A stretch of 64,000 bases of DNA from Microbacterium sp. BR1. GTDB taxonomy: Bacteria > Actinomycetota > Actinomycetes > Actinomycetales > Microbacteriaceae. The notes beneath the pieces were generated by a model. The model was not told where the DNA came from, ran no database searches, and saw only the letters and a program-made list of their open reading frames with translations. This document shows positions 59,089 through 64,000 of this stretch, piece by piece. Each line of letters opens with the position of its first letter. Position 1 is the stretch's first letter. The stretch is taken from positions 186,001 through 250,000 of the forward strand of contig NZ_NMUN01000005.1 in the NCBI RefSeq assembly GCF_002812725.1, in the 5' to 3' direction. The position numbers were made by a program, and so were the translations under genes.

Positions 59089-59460
59089 TTCGGCCTTCAT
59101 CCCCTTATTCATCGGTCTAATCGGTTGCTTGAGCCGGCGTCCCCCCACCGGGAGTCCAATACTACATATGGGTGCCGACACCGGGCGGCACCACAAGGGG
59201 TAGTAGTTACATTCGTGTAGTTCTCCACCGCCTCTCCCCTTAACAACACAGGTTGTCCACCGTTTCATCCACAGGGAGCGGATCGATTTCGAACCTGAAA
59301 AATCGCTGAATAACGCCACATTCGGATGCCTCGGCCCGAGCTATCCACAGGGCCGACGATATGGGGGGCCTCCGACATCCGGATTCCTGTGGACAACGCG
59401 GACACGGCGTGTCGCACCCCGTGCCGGCGTGTCGCACACCGCGACTACCATTGACCTCTC
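59089..59460. promoter_or_regulatory. Divergent control region of nrdHIEF and the MFS gene
   Basis: 372 bp without a gene. At 59159-59174 ATACTACATATGGGTG resembles an NrdR box (10 of 16 consensus bases read on the minus strand) and overlaps a TAGTAT -10 for nrdH. Four DnaA-box-like words follow: TTGTCCACC (59253), TCATCCACA (59265), CTATCCACA (59341) and, inverted, TTGTCCACA (59388-59396). Next to the MFS gene are two CGGCGTGTCGCAC direct repeats (59405 and 59425) and TACCAT (59446) as its -10. Confidence 0.5.
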
Positions 59461-60666
59461 GTGGGCGCATATCGGGAACTGCTGAAGACGCCCGGCGTCG
59501 GCCGGATCATTGCCGCGCAGCTGACGGCGCGGTTCCCGAACGGGATGATCTCGCTCGCACTCCTTCTGCACATCGAGCAGTTGACGGGGTCGTACGGTGC
59601 CGCGGGCCTCGTACTGGCTGCGACCTCGGTCGGTCAGGCGGTCGCCGGACCCGTCACGAGCCGCTGGATGGGCATCTGGGGCATGCGCCGTGTCCTCACC
59701 CTGACGACCCTGGTCTGCGCCACCGCCATCCTGGTGCTGGGGCTCTTCCCCATGGTGCTCCCGCTGACCATGGCGTTCGGTCTCGTCGCGGGCCTTGCCA
59801 CCCCGCCCGTGCAGTCCGCGGTGCGAACGGTCTATCCGAAGATGGTCAACTCCCGGCAGCTGACGCCCCTCTTCTCGTTGGATGCCTCGCTGCAAGAGCT
59901 CATCTGGGTTTTCGCGCCCGTCGTCATCACCTTCGTGGCGCTGCAGGCCGGCACGACGACCGCCATGCTGCTGATCGTCGTGATCCTGCTGGGCGGCTGC
60001 GCGTGGTTCATCATGTCGCCCGAGATCGGGCGTGTGCGCATCCCGCGCAGTCGTCGCAAGATCGGCAAGGTCCTGGCCAAGCCGCCCGTGCTGCTGGCAA
60101 CGGTCGTCGGGTTCCTCCTGATCGGCGCGTGCGCGGCGGTCGAGGCCGGTGTCGTCGCGACGTTCGGTCACGGCGGCTTCGAGGCCGGCATCGTGCTCGC
60201 CCTCTTCGCGATCGGCAGCCTGACGGGCGGCCTCAGCTTCGGCCACATCCCGATCGGGTCGTGGGCGATGGCGCGCCGCCTCACGGTCGTCACGATCGGC
60301 CTCGCGCTGACCACGATCTCGCTCAACGTCTTCTGGATCGGCGGCACCCTGCTGCTGGCCGGGATCGGCATCGCCCCGGCCCTGGCGGTCGTCTTCGCGA
60401 TCACGAGCGCGAGCGTGAAGTTCAGCGACACCGCCGAGGCCTACGGGTGGATCGGCACCGGGCAGCTCATCGGCGCCGCCGCGGGCTCGGCGATCGCGGG
60501 CTTCGTGATCGACGGCGCCGGACCGACGGCCGCCTACTGGGCCGCGGCGATCTTCGCGCTGTTCGGCGTCATCGTCTCGGTCGTCTGGGTGCGTTCGTTC
60601 CCCGATCTGCGCGGCCGGGACGCGAGCCCCATGCCCGACACGGAGCCCGTGCACACCGTCACGTGA
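59461..60666 (+). CDS. MFS transporter of unknown substrate
   Basis: 401 residues, about twelve helices. The opening GVGRIIAAQLTARFPNGM and the loop MGIWGMRRVL after helix 2 fit the small-drug/sugar-efflux type of MFS proteins common in actinobacteria. No substrate motif. GTG start; TACCAT nine bases upstream suggests a very short leader. Two 13-bp direct repeats just upstream suggest specific regulation. Confidence 0.85.
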   Translation: MGAYRELLKTPGVGRIIAAQLTARFPNGMISLALLLHIEQLTGSYGAAGLVLAATSVGQAVAGPVTSRWMGIWGMRRVLTLTTLVCATAILVLGLFPMVLPLTMAFGLVAGLATPPVQSAVRTVYPKMVNSRQLTPLFSLDASLQELIWVFAPVVITFVALQAGTTTAMLLIVVILLGGCAWFIMSPEIGRVRIPRSRRKIGKVLAKPPVLLATVVGFLLIGACAAVEAGVVATFGHGGFEAGIVLALFAIGSLTGGLSFGHIPIGSWAMARRLTVVTIGLALTTISLNVFWIGGTLLLAGIGIAPALAVVFAITSASVKFSDTAEAYGWIGTGQLIGAAAGSAIAGFVIDGAGPTAAYWAAAIFALFGVIVSVVWVRSFPDLRGRDASPMPDTEPVHTVT

Positions 60667-60669
60667 CGC

Positions 60670-61074
60670 TCAGGCCATGCGGCGCAGCACGTGCAGGAGC
60701 GCGAGGGCGTAGGCATCCGCGGGTGCCGGATGCGCGAACACGGCCGTCGTCCCGGCCATCTCGATCTCGACCTCGTGCGTGTCGGCCAGGCGGCGGAGCG
60801 CACGGAAGGTGCCGCGCAGCAGCTCGCGCAGCTGATCCTCGCGCGGGAGCCAGAGCGCGTCCTCGAGCGCGACGGAATCCAGCGCCCACTCGGTCGTGCC
60901 GTTGAAAGCCAGGATGACGCCGGTCGGGTACTGCCGGGGCTCGATCGTCATCTCGCTGACCGTGAAGACGTCGGCCTCGAACTCGGGCTCGTCGAGCTGG
61001 AACCGATCACCCGAGGCGGGGTGCCACACGAGTCCCGTCTCGCGCAGCGCGATCGCCAGCTCGGTCGAGATCAT
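60670..61074 (-). CDS. Conserved hypothetical protein
   Basis: 134 residues, acidic and soluble. Begins MISTELAIALRETGLVWHP and has WALDSVALEDALWLPRE in the middle and a C-terminal helix pair. Similar proteins are sometimes labelled pilus assembly CpaE in Microbacterium annotations, but no ATPase motif is present and I do not accept that name. Converges with the MFS gene at 3 bp distance. Confidence 0.7.
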   Translation of the reverse strand: MISTELAIALRETGLVWHPASGDRFQLDEPEFEADVFTVSEMTIEPRQYPTGVILAFNGTTEWALDSVALEDALWLPREDQLRELLRGTFRALRRLADTHEVEIEMAGTTAVFAHPAPADAYALALLHVLRRMA

Positions 61075-61159
61075 GCATCCATTGTCACAGCGCCCGGCGG
61101 CGCCGGCGCCGGATGGCAACCGGGGTCGGGCCCGAGCGAGCCCGGCCCCGCGCCGTCGG

Positions 61160-61915
61160 TCAGTGGGCCGCGTAGCCGCCGTCGACGAGGTGGTAGCTGC
61201 CCGTGATGAAGGATGCGGCGTCGGAGGCGAGGAAGCTCACGAGGGCGGCAACCTCTTCGGGGTTTCCGAGGCGTCCCAGGGCGTGCTGTGCAGAGAGTGC
61301 GGCCTGCGCATCGGCGTCGAGGTGCGCGTCGACCAGGGGCGTGTGGATGAAGCCGGGTCCGACCGCGTTGACGCGGACCTTCTGGGCGCCGTACTCGAGC
61401 GCCGCGTTCTGCGTCAGACCGAGCAGCCCGTGCTTGGCCGTGACGTACGCGGACGACATCGGGATGCCGACCGAGCCCAGCACCGACGCCATGTTGACGA
61501 TCGAGCCACCGCCGTTGGCGACCATCGCGGGCAGCTGCGCCTTCATGCCGTAGAAGACGGCGTTGAGGTTGATCTCGATGACCTTCCGCCAGTCGTCGAG
61601 CGGGTAGTCGCCGACGGTCGCGGCCGCGCCACCGATGCCGGCGTTGTTTACGGCGATGCCGAGGGGGGCGAGCTCGCCGGCGCGGGCGACCATGCCGATC
61701 GCCGCGTCGGGGTCGGTTACATCGCCCACGAAAGCGGCAGCCGTACCGCCCGCGGCCGTGATCTCGTCGACGACCTTCTGCGTGGCGTCGTCGCGCAGGT
61801 CTGCCACGAGCACCTTCGCACCGCTCGCGGCGAGACTCAACGCGACCGCGCGGCCGATTCCGGATGCCCCGCCGGTGACGATTGCCGAACGTCCGGACAC
61901 ATCGTAGGTAGCCAT
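61160..61915 (-). CDS. Short-chain dehydrogenase/reductase
   Basis: 251 residues, classical SDR. TGGASGIG binds the cofactor; Asp in LVADLRDD after strand 2 favours NAD; NNAGIGG, Ser in NMASVLGS and YVTAK supply the catalytic tetrad. Ends SYHLVDGGYAAH. Substrate unknown. It is divergent from a TetR-type gene, with a perfect palindrome between them, so it is likely the regulator's target. Confidence 0.92.
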   Translation of the reverse strand: MATYDVSGRSAIVTGGASGIGRAVALSLAASGAKVLVADLRDDATQKVVDEITAAGGTAAAFVGDVTDPDAAIGMVARAGELAPLGIAVNNAGIGGAAATVGDYPLDDWRKVIEINLNAVFYGMKAQLPAMVANGGGSIVNMASVLGSVGIPMSSAYVTAKHGLLGLTQNAALEYGAQKVRVNAVGPGFIHTPLVDAHLDADAQAALSAQHALGRLGNPEEVAALVSFLASDAASFITGSYHLVDGGYAAH

Positions 61916-61948
61916 GTCCCATACTCCTGTCTGCGCACGGTGTGCGCG

Positions 61949-61978
61949 TTGACCGATATCCGACATATGTCGGATAAT
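61949..61978 (+). promoter_or_regulatory. TetR-gene promoter with perfect 20-bp palindromic operator
   Basis: TTGACC (61949-61954) and GATAAT (61973-61978) are 18 bp apart and face the TetR gene. Between and across them, 61957-61976 is a perfect palindrome TATCCGACATATGTCGGATA. Binding would shut the promoter and probably the divergent SDR promoter too. A smaller GCGCAC-GGT-GTGCGC repeat lies at 61933-61947. Confidence 0.75.
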
Positions 61979-62020
61979 GTGAGCCTACGCCTCGAATGAC
62001 CGGGGTGGAACGGAGGATGC

Positions 62021-62593
62021 ATGGCCGCACCACCGCACGCGAAGAGACGTCTGTACGCCACCGTTCTCGACCTCGCGGCGACGCGCCCGGTCGAAGACCT
62101 CACCGCAGCCGAGATCTGCCGCGCCGCGCAGGTGCATCGCTCCACCTTCGCCGAGTACGCGGCATCCGCTGCTGATCTGTTGCGCGCTGCGCTGCGCGAA
62201 CAACTCGACGACATCCGCGCCCGGTATCTGACCGGCGCGGGATCCGCCGCCCCGAACGCCGCAGCCGACACGAGCCGCGCCGTCCTCGCCCACGTCGAAT
62301 CCCACTACACGATCTATCAGCGCGGTCTCCTCTCCGCCGGGGGCGGCGATCTTCACGCCATGCTGGCCGAGCATTTTCGCGACTCGGTGCGAGAACTCGA
62401 AGCGGTCGGCGCCATCCGTCCCCCCTTCCACGCGCACGGCGCCACGACCCGATTCGTCGAAGAGAGCACGGCGCGATTCATCGCGAACGGGTCGATCGGG
62501 ATCCTCGAAGCCTGGCTGAGCGAGGCCGCACCGCGCGATCCTGAACACTTCGTCGCCGCGTTCGAGGGACTCACGGCCGCCGCACGCGCGTAG
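62021..62593 (+). CDS. TetR-family regulator
   Basis: 190 residues. N-terminal HTH is seen in LTAAEICRAAQVHRSTFAEYAAS (key residues A-E-I-x6-S-T-F-x3-F/Y), with the usual TetR tyrosine/phenylalanine pattern; the C-terminal helical domain resembles the TetR_C_7/TetR_C_33 type with FVEESTARFIANG. CGGAGGA precedes the ATG. The palindrome in its promoter is the probable autoregulatory site. Confidence 0.87.
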   Translation: MAAPPHAKRRLYATVLDLAATRPVEDLTAAEICRAAQVHRSTFAEYAASAADLLRAALREQLDDIRARYLTGAGSAAPNAAADTSRAVLAHVESHYTIYQRGLLSAGGGDLHAMLAEHFRDSVRELEAVGAIRPPFHAHGATTRFVEESTARFIANGSIGILEAWLSEAAPRDPEHFVAAFEGLTAAARA

Positions 62594-62677
62594 GCGCTAT
62601 GCCAGATCGGCGCCGAGATCCTGCCGAACTCCCCCGACGACCCCGAATCCGTCCCCCACGTTCGTAGGCTGGACGCC

Positions 62678-63439
62678 ATGACCGCACCCCTCGCGCTGCC
62701 CGCCCTGACGTGGGGCGCCACCGACGCGCCCCGCCGCGCGCTCCTCATCCATGGCCTCGGGTCGAGCGGCGCGCTGATGTGGCGCCTGGGCGCAGCCCTC
62801 GCCGAAGCGGGCTGGGCCGCGACGGCCGTCGACTTACGCGGGCACGGCTCTGCGCCGCGCGCTCTGGACTACACGATCGGCGCTTTCGCAGCGGATGTCT
62901 CGGCCACCGCTCCCCCGCACGGCGGACCGTGGGACCTCGTCATCGGGCACTCGCTCGGGGGCGCAGCGGCGGTGGTCGCGGCGGCCGCCCATCCCACCTG
63001 GGCGCGGCGACTCGTGCTGATCGACCCGGGAATCGTGGTCCTCGGCGCCGACGCCGAGGCGGTCCGTGCCGGCCAGGAGCAGGCATTCGCCGACAATCGC
63101 GAAGAACTGGTGCGAGCCGAGCATCCGGGGTGGCATCCGCAGGACATCGAGCTGAAGATCGACGCAGTCGCGCGCGCGAGCCGGTGGGCGATCGACCAGG
63201 TCAGTGTTCAGAATCCCGACTGGGACGTCCGCGACGACTGCGCGCGCGTCACGGTCCCGACGCACGTCATCGGCGCCGACCCCGAGGTCTACAGCCTGTT
63301 CACGGGCGACATCGCGGCGGGCGTGCTCGCGGCGAACCCGCGCTTCACGATGTCGGTCGTCGCCGGCGCCGGCCACTCGCCGCACCGCGACGAGCCCGAC
63401 GAGACGGTTCGACAGCTCCTCGGCGTGCTCGGCGACTGA
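62678..63439 (+). CDS. Alpha/beta-hydrolase
   Basis: 253 residues. LLIHGLGSSGALMW gives the oxyanion loop, VIGHSLGGAAA the nucleophile Ser elbow, GADPEVYS region the acid and GAGHSPHRDEPDE the catalytic His. Close in form to esterase/lactonase members of unknown substrate. The ATG lies 7 bp downstream of TAGGCT (leaderless). Confidence 0.9.
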   Translation: MTAPLALPALTWGATDAPRRALLIHGLGSSGALMWRLGAALAEAGWAATAVDLRGHGSAPRALDYTIGAFAADVSATAPPHGGPWDLVIGHSLGGAAAVVAAAAHPTWARRLVLIDPGIVVLGADAEAVRAGQEQAFADNREELVRAEHPGWHPQDIELKIDAVARASRWAIDQVSVQNPDWDVRDDCARVTVPTHVIGADPEVYSLFTGDIAAGVLAANPRFTMSVVAGAGHSPHRDEPDETVRQLLGVLGD

Positions 63440-63482
63440 CCGAACCGACCCGCCCCACCCCGGTCGGCGGGACAATAGAGGC

Positions 63483-64000
63483 GTGCCCGACTTCGACCCC
63501 AGCGTCCACCTGCCCGACGATCTGATCGAGCGCATCCGCGCACGGGCGGCGACGCACGATCGCGACAACACGTTCCCGGACGACGACCTGGCCGATCTGC
63601 GCGCCGCGGGTTACCTCGCGATCATGGTCCCGACAAACCGGGGCGGGGCCGGGCTAGGGCTCGCCGAGGCATCCGTCCTGCAACAGCGTCTCGCGGGGGC
63701 CGCGCCCGCGACGGCCCTGGCGATCAACATGCATCTCGTCTGGACGGGCGTCGCGAAGGTCCTGCAGGACCGCGGTATCGACGACCTCGCGTTCGTGCAG
63801 GCCGGCGCCGGCGCGGGTGAGGTCTTCGCCTTCGGCATCAGCGAGGCCGGCAACGACCTCGTCCTGTTCGGCAGCGATACGGATGCTGCACCACTCCCCG
63901 ATGGCGGTTACACGTTCACGGGCACGAAGATCTTCACCTCGCTCGCACCCGTCTGGTCGCACCTGGGACTGCACGGCCTCGACACGACCTCTGCCGACGG
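63483..64000 (+). CDS. Acyl-CoA-dehydrogenase-family protein, N-terminal part (cut by window edge)
   Basis: 172 codons from a GTG start are in the window. The N-terminal helical domain has LADLRAAGYLAIMVP and RGGAGLGLAEASVL; the flavin-binding start FAFGISEAGND and GYTFTGTKIFTSLAP belong to the middle beta domain. This matches acyl-CoA dehydrogenases and their DszC/flavin monooxygenase relatives; the part needed to separate them lies beyond the edge. It follows the hydrolase by 43 bp. Confidence 0.85.
   Translation, partial: MPDFDPSVHLPDDLIERIRARAATHDRDNTFPDDDLADLRAAGYLAIMVPTNRGGAGLGLAEASVLQQRLAGAAPATALAINMHLVWTGVAKVLQDRGIDDLAFVQAGAGAGEVFAFGISEAGNDLVLFGSDTDAAPLPDGGYTFTGTKIFTSLAPVWSHLGLHGLDTTSAD

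Noticed and set aside
59204..59222. Second NrdR box upstream of nrdH
   Set aside because: TAGTTACATTCGTGTAG matches the consensus poorly, so only the box overlapping the -10 was kept, at low confidence.
60670..61074. Pilus assembly protein CpaE
   Set aside because: The protein is only 134 residues with no Walker motif; the name seems to be a propagated label.

Overview
The window is very GC-rich, densely packed, and uses many GTG starts, 4-bp ATGA/GTGA gene overlaps and leaderless-looking promoters. The gene content and order (rsmI, metG, tatD, ksgA and ispE close together, protein O-mannosyltransferase next to rsmI, HAIR-type heat-shock operators, class Ib nrdHIEF) point to an actinobacterium, most likely Microbacterium or a close relative in the Microbacteriaceae. 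This assignment is an inference from protein character and context; no search was run. I see no rRNA, tRNA, CRISPR array, insertion sequence or prophage.

Region 1 (1-10.1 kb) is an accessory catabolic island: a glutamine-synthetase-like gene cut by the window edge, a phthalate-type Rieske oxygenase, its FMN/2Fe-2S reductase, a divergent FadR-type GntR regulator, and a tightly overlapping operon of class V aminotransferase, sarcosine-oxidase-like flavoenzyme, gamma-glutamyltransferase-like protein, copper amine oxidase and a small membrane protein. Three promoters here each carry two TTGGATCCAA-like sites exactly 21 bp apart, which suggests one regulon for an amine or N-substituted compound.

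Region 2 (10.2-25.8 kb) is the conserved housekeeping block ispE, ksgA, tatD, metG, rsmI and pmt. Between ksgA and tatD sits a cassette with a processive GT2 synthase, a membrane-fusion-like protein, a lipoprotein GH81 beta-1,3-glucanase and a sugar MFS transporter; it is best read as a beta-1,3-glucan (curdlan-like) system.

Region 3 (25.8-38.1 kb) holds general metabolism and RNA genes: a DUF255/YyaL protein, aldo-keto reductase, a nitrilase-like protein, HrpA helicase, a quinone-oxidoreductase-like enzyme, a thiosulfate sulfurtransferase, a Gfo/Idh dehydrogenase and an NYN-LOTUS protein.

Region 4 (38.1-49.4 kb) has ACC deaminase and a bicupin bracketed by two paralogous DoxX-like membrane proteins (a plant-association signature), a GyrI-like protein, a ClpC-type ATPase under two HAIR operators, an NhaA-DsbA fusion and several small membrane or VOC proteins.

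Region 5 (49.3-64 kb) has an ATP-dependent DNA ligase, a methyltransferase, an MmeI-like restriction-modification gene split exactly inside its nuclease motif, the nrdHIEF operon with a DnaA-box cluster upstream, an MFS exporter, a divergent SDR/TetR pair sharing a perfect 20-bp palindrome, an alpha/beta hydrolase and the start of an acyl-CoA-dehydrogenase-like gene.
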